Source: Metopolophium dirhodum
Lineage: Eukaryota > Arthropoda > Insecta > Hemiptera > Aphididae
DNA: 64,000 bases
Assembly: GCF_019925205.1 (NCBI RefSeq)
Contig: NC_083560.1
Location: 56,714,270 to 56,778,269 of the forward strand
Direction of reading: 5' to 3'
In this document: one piece after another, positions 1 to 13,601 of the stretch
Position numbering within the stretch: the first letter of the stretch is position 1
Layout: each line of letters opens with the position of its first letter
Notes under the pieces: generated by a model
Seen by the model: the letters and a program-made list of their open reading frames with translations, nothing else
Databases searched by the model: none
Told to the model about the DNA's origin: nothing
Position numbers and translations under genes: made by a program

Positions 1-368
1 ATTGCCAACTTGCTGAGTACTTTGCTAATTTGGATACTTCTAGGCCAATCAACGGACTTCTTAGCCATCTGGCTAAGATCTCAACTAAACTGGCGACTTA
101 TTAGCCAAACCCGGTCATTTTGGTCTTTTTTTTATTTATTTTAATTAATGTATTAAAGATGTGTAATAACATACCTTTTAATTTATTTGAAAAAAAAAAA
201 TACTTTACTAAAATTATATAAGTTTAAAACCATCATTAACTTTCCCGGCTGTGGATTTAGGTAATTAATATTTTTTTATTTGTTTATAAGTTGTTTTTAG
301 CATACACAATATATCGTGCATAACCTATATTTACTTGAAATACAACAATATTTATATTAGTAAAATTT

Positions 369-2806
369 TGTATGACATTATTTAATAGTATATTAGAATC
401 TCAGTTACTTTTCAGTGGTATTTTTGGATTCTTGTTTTGACCATTTTAGCGGGTAGAAAATATAAAATTTATAATATTTTAATGTCACAATATTATCGTC
501 AACAACGTAAAACGTAGGTACCTACTTATACTGAGTTATACCTAATAATATTATATTTTTATATATATTTTATACTTATATATAATTATTATTATTATTA
601 TTATTATTAAAAGATTTTTTTTAAATATATTTATCATACATACCACCAATTAATAATATTAAACGTTTTAAAACTACAAATTAATATTCGTAAATCATCG
701 TGGTTTTTACGAATTTTGTCTAAACTGGTGATTTCTCGGCCAACCTGCTGACTTCTTGGCCAACTGAAGTCCTTCATAACCAACTTGCTGAGTACTTAGC
801 TAATTTGGATACTTCTAGGCCAATCGACGGACTTCTTAGCCTATCAGCTAAGATATAAGATAACCCGGTGACTTATTAGCCGACCGGCTAAGTTATCAGA
901 TAATCTGCTGACTTCTTAGCCAATCGGCTAAATTCTCAGATAACCTAGTGACTTCTCAGCCAACTGGCTTATTTCATTGCCAACTTGCTGAGTACTTTGC
1001 TAATTTGGATACTTCTAGGCCAATCAACGGACTTCTTAGCCATCTGGCTAAGATCTCAACTAAACTGGCGACTTATTAGCCAAACCCGGTCATTTTGGTC
1101 TTTTTTTTATTTATTTTAATTAATGTATTAAAGATGTGTAATAACATACCTTTTAATTTATTTGAAAAAAAAAAATACTTTACTAAAATTATATAAGTTT
1201 AAAACCATCATTAACTTTCCCGGCTGTGGATTTAGGTAATTAATATTTTTTTATTTGTTTATAAGTTGTTTTTAGCATACACAATATATCGTGCATAACC
1301 TATATTTACTTGAAATACAACAATATTTATATTAGTAAAATGCGTCTGTGAGGTTTATGACCCATTCCGCGTAATATGTAATGAATCGAATATCTTGGAT
1401 TGTCATTATTTTAACGCTATTTGTATGAATTTGTATCGGAATTTTCTACTTTTTCCTACGCGAAACAATTAAACGCTATTCGTATGAATTTGTATGACCA
1501 TTTTTGGAATTTGTATGCGACCCCCTCCCGAGTTATAATAGAAAAACCAATTTTCCCATGTCCCCCTGCCCATCCTATTTGGAATATTCTAGTTTTTTCT
1601 ATGCGAAACAATTAAACGCCATTTGTATTAATTTGTATGACCATTTTTGGAATTTGTTTATAAATGTAAAACAATACAGTAAGCACCTTTTACACTTAAG
1701 TTAAATTTTTAAAGTCAAGTTAAATTAATAGTAATTGTTAACCTTATTTTAATTTAATTGATGTATTAAAGATGTGTAATAACATAACTTTTAATTTAAT
1801 TGAAAAAAAAATACTTTACTTAAATTATATAAGTAAAAAACTATCATTAACTTGCCCAGCCGTGGATCTAGGTAATTATATTATTTTATTTATTTATAAG
1901 TTGTTTTTAATTATATACACAGTATAACGTGCATAACTTTCTTACTTGAAGTACAACAATATCTATATTAGTATTATACCTACGTGATGTTTGTGTTGGA
2001 AAATTAAACGTTAATAAGATTTATTATAGTATACTGATATTAGTATATTTTTGTCGTAAATATTATTTTTAGATTCTTGCATTACAACATTGTGTCTATT
2101 TTTATATCCATTTAATTAATTTTCGTTTCGGGTTTATATAATTTTGCTTAAACCAGTCAATCGTATAACAACTCTTTTCTGTAGTTTATACTATTTGAAT
2201 ATTGTGACTGTTTGAGCTATTTTTTATATGACTACATTAAAGTGCATTTTCAAAATGGTTGGAAGAAAACCTGCAATAGAGCCTAGTGCAGTTGTTGCAG
2301 TTGTAATGAAATTTAAAGAGAGGGTAGTGATGAATGACGATGATGATAACAGAAGTAAGTATTTTTTAATACTTACCATAAATTAGTAATATTTGTAGTT
2401 TTAGTGAAAAAAAATCGTCGTGCATGTACCAAATAATAATAATGAAGTTATATTGGAATCAGTGACCCAACCCCGGAGTCTCCGACCTTTTGGACCATAC
2501 CTATAATGGACTATTATATTATAAGATATTTTTTTTTTATTTATTTAATTTAGAATAGGTAATACAATTTTACACAAACTGTTATTAGAAACAAAAATAA
2601 TAATTGTATGATAGTTTTATGATAACAAAATGTATGGTAATTGATAGTATGGGTACATTATATGAAAAAGAAAAACGTTTCGTAATTTTCGTATCCTGTT
2701 GTCCAGACAAAAGTTATGCGGAACGCATTTTGTCCCGTTCTTCCCCTTACTGATTTAAAACTTTAGAAATTTATTTATAATAAAATTGTTTTATTTTCGA
2801 TATTTT
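369..2806. repeat. L block 1 of the macrosatellite (2,438 bp)
   Basis: Order inside the block: an AT-rich segment with an ATT microsatellite, a 20-bp minisatellite, a segment A of about 240 bp, a T-rich segment with the repeated motif gaatttgtatgaccattt, a diverged second copy of A, the exon-like piece, and a spacer with poly-T. This copy shares variants with L block 4 (13602-16039): atgactaca upstream of the exon, and GCA at codon 12 of the exon. Confidence 0.9.
2255..2354 (+). pseudogene. Exon-like copy in L block 1
   Basis: A copy of the exon described at 19223-19349. Codon 12 is GCA (Ala). The splice-donor sequence gtaagt follows directly. No matching downstream exon lies near it. Confidence 0.55.
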
Positions 2807-4130
2807 TGTATGACATTATTTAATAGTATATTAGAATCTCAGTTACTTTTCAGTGGTATTTTTGGATTCTTGTTTTGACCATTTTAGCGGGTAGAAAATA
2901 TAAAATTTATAATATTTTAATGTCACAATATTATCGTCAACAACGTAAAACGTAGGTACCTACTTATACTGAGTTATACCTAATAATATTATAGTTTTAT
3001 ATATATTTTATACTTATATATAATTATTATTATTATTATTATTATTAAAAGATTTTTTTTAAATATATTTATCATACATACCACCAATTAATAATATTAA
3101 ACGTTTTAAAACTACAAATTAATATTCGTAAATCATCGTGGTTTTTACGATTTTTGCCTATACTGGTGATTTCGCGGTCAACCTGCTGACTTCTTGGCCA
3201 ACTGACTGACTTCATAGCCAATTCGCTGAGTACTTAGCTAATTTGGATACTTCTAGGCCAATCGACGGACTTCTTAGCCTACCAGCTAAGATATAAGATA
3301 ACCCGGTGACTTATTAGCCGACCGGCTAAGTTATCAGATAACCTTGTGACTTCTTAGCCGACTAGCTAAGTTCTCTGCTAACCTGGATTATTCTATGCCA
3401 CCGACTGGTTTTTTAGCCATGGCGATGTTGGCCTAAACTGGTGACTTCTCGGCCAACCTGCTGACTTCTTAGCCGACCGGCTGAGTTAACCTAGTGACTT
3501 CTCAGCCAACTGGCTTACTTCATAGCCAACTAACTGAGTTCTCAGCTAACCTGTCGTCAACAAATCCTATATGTGGGAGTTCTCGGCAAAACCTAGTGGA
3601 TTTGGCCAATCCTGGTGACTTCTTAGCCAACCGGCTAAGATATAAGATAACCCGGTGACTTATTAGCCGACCGGCTAAGTTATCAGATAACCTGCTGACT
3701 TCTTAGCCAATCGGCTAAATTCTCAGATAACCTAGTGACTTCTCAGCCAACTGGCTTATTTCATTGCCAACTTGCTGAGTACTTTGCTAATTTGGATACT
3801 TCTAGGCCAATCAACGGACTTCTTAGCCATCTGGCTAAGATCTCAACTAAACTGGCGACTTATTAGCCAAACCCGGTCATTTTGGTCTTTTTTTTATTTA
3901 TTTTAATTAATGTATTAAAGATGTGTAATAACATACCTTTTAATTTATTTGAAAAAAAAAAATACTTTACTAAAATTATATAAGTTTAAAACCATCATTA
4001 ACTTTCCCGGCTGTGGATTTAGGTAATTAATATTTTTTTATTTGTTTATAAGTTGTTTTTAGCTTACACAATATATCGTGCATAACCTATATTTACTTGA
4101 AATACAACAATATTTATATTAGTAAAATTT
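2807..4130. repeat. M block 1 of the macrosatellite (1,324 bp)
   Basis: It consists of the AT-rich head, an enlarged minisatellite of about 700 bp and one copy of segment A. It lacks the T-rich segment and the exon-like piece. Its minisatellite includes a less regular stretch around 3370-3600 that S and L blocks do not have. Confidence 0.9.
3160..3880. repeat. 20-bp minisatellite inside the macrosatellite (longest type)
   Basis: Within every block there is a tandem repeat of exactly 20 bp with loose consensus ctggctgacttcttagccaa. Example consecutive monomers are cctagtgacttctcagccaa, ctggcttatttcattgccaa and cttgctgagtactttgctaa. M blocks carry about 35 monomers and S or L blocks about 18. 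Monomers are diverged from each other, but each block keeps the same monomer order, so the minisatellite was old before the block was amplified. Confidence 0.85.
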
Positions 4131-6080
4131 TGTATGACATTATTTAATAGTATATTAGAATCTCAGTTACTTTTCAGTGGTATTTTTGGATTCTTGTTTT
4201 GACCATTTTAGCGGGTAGAAAATATAAAATTTATAATATTTTAATGTCACAATATTATCGTCAACAACGTAAAACGTAGGTACCTACTTATACTGAGTTA
4301 TACCTAATAATATTATATTTTTATATATATTTTATACTTATATATAATTATTATTATTATTATTATTATTAAAAGATTTTTTTTAAATATATTTATCATA
4401 CATACCACCAATTAATAATATTAAACGTTTTAAAACTACAAATTAATATTCGTAAATCATCGTGGTTTTTACGAATTTTGTCTAAACTGGTGATTTCTCG
4501 GCCAACCTGCTGACTTCTTGGCCAACTGAAGTCCTTCATAACCAACTTGCTGAGTACTTAGCTAATTTGGATACTTCTAGGCCAATCGACGGACTTCTTA
4601 GCCTATCAGCTAAGATATAAGATAACCCGGTGACTTATTAGCCGACCGGCTAAGTTATCAGATAACCTGCTGACTTCTTAGCCAATCGGCTAAATTCTCA
4701 GATAACCTAGTGACTTCTCAGCCAACTGGCTTATTTCATTGCCAACTTGCTGAGTACTTTGCTAATTTGGATACTTCTAGGCCAATCAACGGACTTCTTA
4801 GCCATCTGGCTAAGATCTCAACTAAACTGGCGACTTATTAGCCAAACCCGGTCATTTTGGTCTTTTTTTTATTTATTTTAATTAATGTATTAAAGATGTG
4901 TAATAACATACCTTTTAATTTATTTGAAAAAAAAAAATACTTTACTAAAATTATATAAGTTTAAAACCATCATTAACTTTCCCGGCTGTGGATTTAGGTA
5001 ATTAATATTTTTTTATTTGTTTATAAGTTGTTTTTAGCATACACAATATATCGTGCATAACCTATATTTACTTGAAATACAACAATATTTATATTAGTAA
5101 AATTTTGTATGACATTATTTAATAGTATATTAGAATCTCAGTTACTTTTCAGTGGTATTTTTGGATTCTTGTTTTGACCATTTTAGCGGGTAGAAAATAT
5201 AAAATTTATAATATTTTAATGTCACAATATTATCGTCAACAACGTAAAACGTAGGTACCTACTTATACTGAGTTATACCTAATAATATTATATTTTTATA
5301 TATATTTTATACTTATATATAATTATTATTATTATTATTATTATTAAAAGATTTTTTTTAAATATATTTATCATACATACCACCAATTAATAATATTAAA
5401 CGTTTTAAAACTACAAATTAATATTCGTAAATCATCGTGGTTTTTACGAATTTTGTCTAAACTGGTGATTTCTCGGCCAACCTGCTGACTTCTTGGCCAA
5501 CTGAAGTCCTTCATAACCAACTTGCTGAGTACTTAGCTAATTTGGATACTTCTAGGCCAATCGACGGACTTCTTAGCCTATCAGCTAAGATATAAGATAA
5601 CCCGGTGACTTATTAGCCGACCGGCTAAGTTATCAGATAACCTGCTGACTTCTTAGCCAATCGGCTAAATTCTCAGATAACCTAGTGACTTCTCAGCCAA
5701 CTGGCTTATTTCATTGCCAACTTGCTGAGTACTTTGCTAATTTGGATACTTCTAGGCCAATCAACGGACTTCTTAGCCATCTGGCTAAGATCTCAACTAA
5801 ACTGGCGACTTATTAGCCAAACCCGGTCATTTTGGTCTTTTTTTTATTTATTTTAATTAATGTATTAAAGATGTGTAATAACATACCTTTTAATTTATTT
5901 GAAAAAAAAAAATACTTTACTAAAATTATATAAGTTTAAAACCATCATTAACTTTCCCGGCTGTGGATTTAGGTAATTAATATTTTTTTATTTGTTTATA
6001 AGTTGTTTTTAGCATACACAATATATCGTGCATAACCTATATTTACTTGAAATACAACAATATTTATATTAGTAAAATTT
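4131..6080. repeat. Two extra 975-bp S blocks in tandem
   Basis: Two exact-length copies (4131-5105 and 5106-6080) stand between M block 1 and L block 2. No other unit in the window has them. They account for the 5.71-kb spacing between the T-rich segments at 1421 and 7135, against about 3.76 kb elsewhere (3.76 kb plus two times 0.975 kb). Confidence 0.9.
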
Positions 6081-9000
6081 TGTATGACATTATTTAATAG
6101 TATATTAGAATCTCAGTTACTTTTCAGTGGTATTTTTGGATTCTTGTTTTGACCATTTTAGCGGGTAGAAAATATAAAATTTATAATATTTTAATGTCAC
6201 AATATTATCGTCAACAACGTAAAACGTAGGTACCTACTTATACTGAGTTATACCTAATAATATTATATTTTTATATATATTTTATACTTATATATAATTA
6301 TTATTATTATTATTATTATTAAAAGATTTTTTTTAAATATATTTATCATACATACCACCAATTAATAATATTAAACGTTTTAAAACTACAAATTAATATT
6401 CGTAAATCAATCGTGGTTTTTACGAATTTTATCTAAACTGGTGATTTCTCGGCCAACCTGCTGACTTCTTGGCCAACTGAAGTCCTTCATAACCATCTTG
6501 CTGAGTACTTAGCTAATTTGGATACTTCTAGGCCAATCGACGGACTTCTTAGCCTATCAGCTAAGATATAAGATAACCCGGTGACTTATTAGCCGACCGG
6601 CTAAGTTATCAGATAACCTGCTGACTTCTTAGCCAATCGGCTAAATTCTCAGATAACCTAGTGACTTCTCAGCCAACTGGCTTATTTCATTGCCAACTTG
6701 CTGAGTACTTTGCTAATTTGGATACTTCTAGGCCAATCAACGGACTTCTTAGCCATCTGGCTAAGATCTCAACTAAACTGGCGACTTATTAGCCAAAACC
6801 CGGTCATTTTGGTCTTTTTTTTATTTATTTTAATTAATGTATTAAAGATGTGTAATAACATACCTTTTAATTTATTTGAAAAAAAAAAATACTTTACTAA
6901 AATTATATAAGTTTAAAACCATCATTAACTTTCCCGGCTGTGGATTTAGGTAATTAATATTTTTTTATTTGTTTATAAGTTGTTTTTAGCATACACAATA
7001 TATCGTGCATAACCTATATTTACTTGAAATACAACAATATTTATATTAGTAAAATGCGTCTGTGAGGTTTATGACCCATTCCGCGTAATATGTAATGAAT
7101 CGAATATCTTGGATTGTCATTATTTTAACGCTATTTGTATGAATTTGTATCGGAATTTTCTACTTTTTCCTACGCGAAACAATTAAACGCTATTCGTATG
7201 AATTTGTATGACCATTTTTGGAATTTGTATGCGACCCCCCTCCCGAGTTATAATAGAAAAACCAATTTTCCCATGTCCCCCTGCCCATCCTATTTGGAAT
7301 ATTCTAGTTTTTTCTATGCGAAACAATTAAACGCCATTTGTATTAATTTGTATGACCATTTTTGGAATTTGTTTATAAATGTAAAACAATACAGTAAGCA
7401 CCTTTTACACTTAAGTTAAATTTTTAAAGTCAAGTTAAATTAATAGTAATTGTTAACCTTATTTTAATTTAATTGATGTATTAAAGATGTGAATAACATA
7501 ACTTTTAATTTAATTGAAAAAAAAATACTTTACTTAAATTATATAAGTAAAAAACTATCATTAACTTGCCCAGCCGTGGATCTAGGTAATTATATTATTT
7601 TATTTATTTATAAGTTGTTTTTAATTATATACACAGTATAACGTGCATAACTTTCTTACTTGAAGTACAACAATATCTATATTAGTATTATACCTACGTG
7701 ATGTTTGTGTTGGAAAATTAAACGTTAATAAGATTTATTATAGTATACTGATATTAGTATATTTTTGTCGTAAATATTATTTTTAGATTCTTGCATTACA
7801 ACATTGTGTCTATTTTTATATCCATTTAATTAATTTTCGTTTCGGGTTTATTTAATTTTGCTTAAACCAGTCAATCGTATAACAACTCTTTTCTGTAGTT
7901 TATACTATTTGAATATTGTGACTGTTTGAGCTATTTTTTATATGGCTACATTAAAGTGCATTTTCAAAATGGTTGGAAGAAAACCTGCAATAGAGCCTAG
8001 TGAAGTTGTTGCAGTTGTAATGAAATTTAAAGAGAGGGTAGTGATGAATGACGATGATGATAACAGAAGTAAGTATTTTTTAATACTTACCATAAATTAG
8101 TAATATTTGTAGTTTTAGTGAAAAAAAATCGTCGTGCATGTACCAAATAATAATAATGAAGTTATATTGGAATCAGTGACCCAACCCCGGAGTCTCCGAC
8201 CTTTTGGACCATACCTATAATGGACTATTATATTATAAGATATTTTTTTTTTATTTATTTAATTTAGAATAGGTAATACAATTTTACACAAACTGTTATT
8301 AGAAACAAAAATAATAATTGTATGATAGTTTTATGATAACAAAATGTATGGTAATTGATAGTATGGGTACATTATATGAAAAAGAAAAACGTTTCGTAAT
8401 TTTCGTATCCTGTTGTCCAGACAAAAGTTATGCGGAACGCATTTTGTCCCGTTCTTCCCCTTACTGATTTAAAACTTTAGAAATTTATTTATAATAAAAT
8501 TGTTTTATTTTCGATATTTTTGTATGACATTATTTAATAGTATATTAGAATCTCAGTTACTTTTCAGTGGTATTTTTGGATTCTTGTTTTGACCATTTTA
8601 GCGGGTAGAAAATATAAAATTTATAATATTTTAATGTCACAATATTATCGTCAACAACGTAAAACGTAGGTACCTACTTATACTGAGTTATACCTAATAA
8701 TATTATATTTTTATATATATTTTATACTTATATATAATTATTATTATTATTATTATTATTAAAAGATTTTTTTTAAATATATTTATCATACATACCACCA
8801 ATTAATAATATTAAACGTTTTAAAACTACAAATTAATATTCGTAAATCATCGTGGTTTTTACGATTTTTGCCTATACTGGTGATTTCGCGGTCAACCTGC
8901 TGACTTCTTGGCCAACTGACTGACTTCATAGCCAATTCGCTGAGTACTTAGCTAATTTGGATACTTCTAGGCCAATCGACGGACTTCTTAGCCTACCAGC

Positions 9001-9844
9001 TATGATATAAGATAACCCGGTGACTTATTAGCCGACCGGCTAAGTTATCAGATAACCTTGTGACTTCTTAGCCGACTAGCTAAGTTCTCTGCTAACCTGG
9101 ATTATTCTATGCCACCGACTGGTTTTTTAGCCATGGCGATGTTGGCCTAAACTGGTGACTTCTTGGCCAACCTGCTGACTTCTTAGCCGACCGGCTGAGT
9201 TAACCTAGTGACTTCTCAGCCAACTGGCTTACTTCATAGCCAACTAACTGAGTTCTCAGCTAACCTGTCGTCAACAAATCCTATATGTGGGAGTTCTCGG
9301 CAAAACCTAGTGGATTTGGCCAATCCTGGTGACTTCTTAGCCAACCGGCTAAGATATAAGATAACCCGGTGACTTATTAGCCGACCGGCTAAGTTATCAG
9401 ATAACCTGCTGACTTCTTAGCCAATCGGCTAAATTCTCAGATAACCTAGTGACTTCTCAGTCAACTGGCTTATTTCATTGCCAACTTGCTGAGTACTTTG
9501 CTAATTTGGATACTTCTAGGCCAATCAACGGACTTCTTAGCCATCTGGCTAAGATCTCAACTAAACTGGCGACTTATTAGCCAAACCCGGTCATTTTGGT
9601 CTTTTTTTTATTTATTTTAATTAATGTATTAAAGATGTGTAATAACATACCTTTTAATTTATTTGAAAAAAAAAAATACTTTACTAAAATTATATAAGTT
9701 TAAAACCATCATTAACTTTCCCGGCTGTGGATTTAGGTAATTAATATTTTTTTATTTGTTTATAAGTTGTTTTTAGCATACACAATATATCGTGCATAAC
9801 CTATATTTACTTGAAATACAACAATATTTATATTAGTAAAATTT
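6081..9844. repeat. L block 2 + M block 2 (3.76-kb unit)
   Basis: A canonical higher-order unit with L at 6081-8520 and M at 8521-9844. The T-rich segment has one extra C in its C-run compared with units 1, 4 and 5. It shares this with the next unit. Confidence 0.9.
7969..8068 (+). pseudogene. Exon-like copy in L block 2
   Basis: A copy of the exon described at 19223-19349, with GAA (Glu) at codon 12. The frame and the gtaagt donor are intact. Confidence 0.55.
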
Positions 9845-12800
9845 TGTATGACATTATTTAATAGTATATTAGAATCTCAGTTACTTTTCAGTGGTATTTT
9901 TGGATTCTTGTTTTGACCATTTTAGCGGGTAGAAAATATAAAATTTATAATATTTTAATGTCACAATATTATCGTCAACAACGTAAAACGTAGGTACCTA
10001 CTTATACTGAGTTATACCTAATAATATTATATTTTTATATATATTTTATACTTATATATAATTATTATTATTATTATTATTATTAAAAGATTTTTTTTAA
10101 ATATATTTATCATACATACCACCAATTAATAATATTAAACGTTTTAAAACTACAAATTAATATTCGTAAATCATCGTGGTTTTTACGAATTTTGTCTAAA
10201 CTGGTGATTTCTCGGCCAACCTGCTGACTTCTTGGCCAACTGAAGTCCTTCATAACCAACTTGCTGAGTACTTAGCTAATTTGGATACTTCTAGGCCAAT
10301 CGACGGACTTCTTAGCCTATCAGCTAAGATATAAGATAACCCGGTGACTTATTAGCCGACCGGCTAAGTTATCAGATAACCTGCTGACTTCTTAGCCAAT
10401 CGGCTAAATTCTCAGATAACCTAGTGACTTCTCAGCCAACTGGCTTATTTCATTGCCAACTTGCTGAGTACTTTGCTAATTTGGATACTTCTAGGCCAAT
10501 CAACGGACTTCTTAGCCATCTGGCTAAGATCTCAACTAAACTGGCGACTTATTAGCCAAACCCGGTCATTTTGGTCTTTTTTTTATTTATTTTAATTAAT
10601 GTATTAAAGATGTGTAATAACATACCTTTTAATTTATTTGAAAAAAAAAAATACTTTACTAAAATTATATAAGTTTAAAACCATCATTAACTTTCCCGGC
10701 TGTGGATTTAGGTAATTAATATTTTTTTATTTGTTTATAAGTTGTTTTTAGCATACACAATATATCGTGCATAACCTATATTTACTTGAAATACAACAAT
10801 ATTTATATTAGTAAAATGCGTCTGTGAGGTTTATGACCCATTCCGCGTAATATGTAATGAATCGAATATCTTGGATTGTCATTATTTTAACGCTATTTGT
10901 ATGAATTTGTATCGGAATTTTCTACTTTTTCCTACGCGAAACAATTAAACGCTATTCGTATGAATTTGTATGACCATTTTTGGAATTTGTATGCGACCCC
11001 CCTCCCGAGTTATAATAGAAAAACCAATTTTCCCATGTCCCCCTGCCCATCCTATTTGGAATATTCTAGTTTTTTCTATGCGAAACAATTAAACGCCATT
11101 TGTATTAATTTGTATGACCATTTTTGGAATTTGTTTATAAATGTAAAACAATACAGTAAGCACCTTTTACACTTAAGTTAAATTTTTAAAGTCAAGTTAA
11201 ATTAATAGTAATTGTTAACCTTATTTTAATTTAATTGATGTATTAAAGATGTGTAATAACATAACTTTTAATTTAATTGAAAAAAAAATACTTTACTTAA
11301 ATTATATAAGTAAAAAACTATCATTAACTTGCCCAGCCGTGGATCTAGGTAATTATATTATTTTATTTATTTATAAGTTGTTTTTAATTATATACACAGT
11401 ATAACGTGCATAACTTTCTTACTTGAAGTACAACAATATCTATATTAGTATTATACCTACGTGATGTTTGTGTTGGAAAATTAAACGTTAATAAGATTTA
11501 TTATAGTATACTGATATTAGTATATTTTTGTCGTAAATATTATTTTTAGATTCTTGCATTACAACATTGTGTCTATTTTTATATCCATTTAATTAATTTT
11601 CGTTTCGGGTTTATTTAATTTTGCTTAAACCAGTCAATCGTATAACAACTCTTTTCTGTAGTTTATACTATTTGAATATTGTGACTGTTTGAGCTATTTT
11701 TTATATGGCTACATTAAAGTGCATTTTCAAAATGGTTGGAAGAAAACCTGCAATAGAGCCTAGTGAAGTTGTTGCAGTTGTAATGAAATTTAAAGAGAGG
11801 GTAGTGATGAATGACGATGATGATAACAGAAGTAAGTATTTTTTAATACTTACCATAAATTAGTAATATTTGTAGTTTTAGTGAAAAAAAATCGTCGTGC
11901 ATGTACCAAATAATAATAATGAAGTTATATTGGAATCAGTGACCCAACCCCGGAGTCTCCGACCTTTTGGACCATACCTATAATGGACTATTATATTATA
12001 AGATATTTTTTTTTTTATTTATTTAATTTAGAATAGGTAATACAATTTTACACAAACTGTTATTAGAAACAAAAATAATAATTGTATGATAGTTTTATGA
12101 TAACAAAATGTATGGTAATTGATAGTATGGGTACATTATATGAAAAAGAAAAACGTTTCGTAATTTTCGTATCCTGTTGTCCAGACAAAAGTTATGCGGA
12201 ACGCATTTTGTCCCGTTCTTCCCCTTACTGATTTAAAACTTTAGAAATTTATTTATAATAAAATTGTTTTATTTTCGATATTTTTGTATGACATTATTTA
12301 ATAGTATATTAGAATCTCAGTTACTTTTCAGTGGTATTTTTGGATTCTTGTTTTGACCATTTTAGCGGGTAGAAAATATAAAATTTATAATATTTTAATG
12401 TCACAATATTATCGTCAACAACGTAAAACGTAGGTACCTACTTATACTGAGTTATACCTAATAATATTATAGTTTTATATATATTTTATACTTATATATA
12501 ATTATTATTATTATTATTATTATTAAAAGATTTTTTTTAAATATATTTATCATACATACCACCAATTAATAATATTAAACGTTTTAAAACTACAAATTAA
12601 TATTCGTAAATCATCGTGGTTTTTACGATTTTTGCCTATACTGGTGATTTCGCGGTCAACCTGCTGACTTCTTGGCCAACTGACTGACTTCATAGCCAAT
12701 TCGCTGAGTACTTAGCTAATTTGGATACTTCTAGGCCAATCGACGGACTTCTTAGCCTACCAGCTAAGATATAAGATAACCCGGTGACTTATTAGCCGAC

Positions 12801-13601
12801 CGGCTAAGTTATCAGATAACCTTGTGACTTCTTAGCCGACTAGCTAAGTTCTCTGCTAACCTGGATTATTCTATGCCACCGACTGGTTTTTTAGCCATGG
12901 CGATGTTGGCCTAAACTGGTGACTTCTCGGCCAACCTGCTGACTTCTTAGCCGACCGGCTGAGTTAACCTAGTGACTTCTCAGCCAACTGGCTTACTTCA
13001 TAGCCAACTAACTGAGTTCTCAGCTAACCTGTCGTCAACAAATCCTATATGTGGGAGTTCTCGGCAAAACCTAGTGGATTTGGCCAATCCTGGTGACTTC
13101 TTAGCCAACCGGCTAAGATATAAGATAACCCGGTGACTTATTAGCCGACCGGCTAAGTTATCAGATAACCTGCTGACTTCTTAGCCAATCGGCTAAATTC
13201 TCAGATAACCTAGTGACTTCTCAGCCAACTGGCTTATTTCATTGTTAACTTGCTGAGTACTTTGCTAATTTGGATACTTCTAGGCCAATCAACGGACTTC
13301 TTAGCCATCTGGCTAAGATCTCAACTAAACTGGCGACTTATTAGCCAAACCCGGTCATTTTGGTCTTTTTTTTATTTATTTTAATTAATGTATTAAAGAT
13401 GTGTAATAACATACCTTTTAATTTATTTGAAAAAAAAAAATACTTTACTAAAATTATATAAGTTTAAAACCATCATTAACTTTCCCGGCTGTGGATTTAG
13501 GTAATTAATATTTTTTTATTTGTTTATAAGTTGTTTTCACAATATATCGTGCATAACCTATATTTACTTGAAATACAACAATATTTATATTAGTAAAATT
13601 T
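9845..13601. repeat. L block 3 + M block 3 (3.76-kb unit)
   Basis: A canonical unit with L at 9845-12284 and M at 12285-13601. The M block is 7 bp short because of a small deletion near 13535, where the other copies read gtttttagcatacac. Confidence 0.9.
11732..11831 (+). pseudogene. Exon-like copy in L block 3
   Basis: A copy of the exon described at 19223-19349, with GAA (Glu) at codon 12. The frame and the gtaagt donor are intact. Confidence 0.55.

Noticed and set aside
1421..1704. Short open frames (MYEFVSEFSTFSYAKQ type) repeated in each satellite unit
   Set aside because: They come from a repeated non-coding T-rich segment, shift frame with one extra C in two units, overlap in two frames and lack any protein-like signature. 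The same sequence occurs inverted at 28262-28735.
6698..6910. 70-codon open frame in L block 2
   Set aside because: It exists only because of one extra A in this copy of the minisatellite. The other blocks break it.
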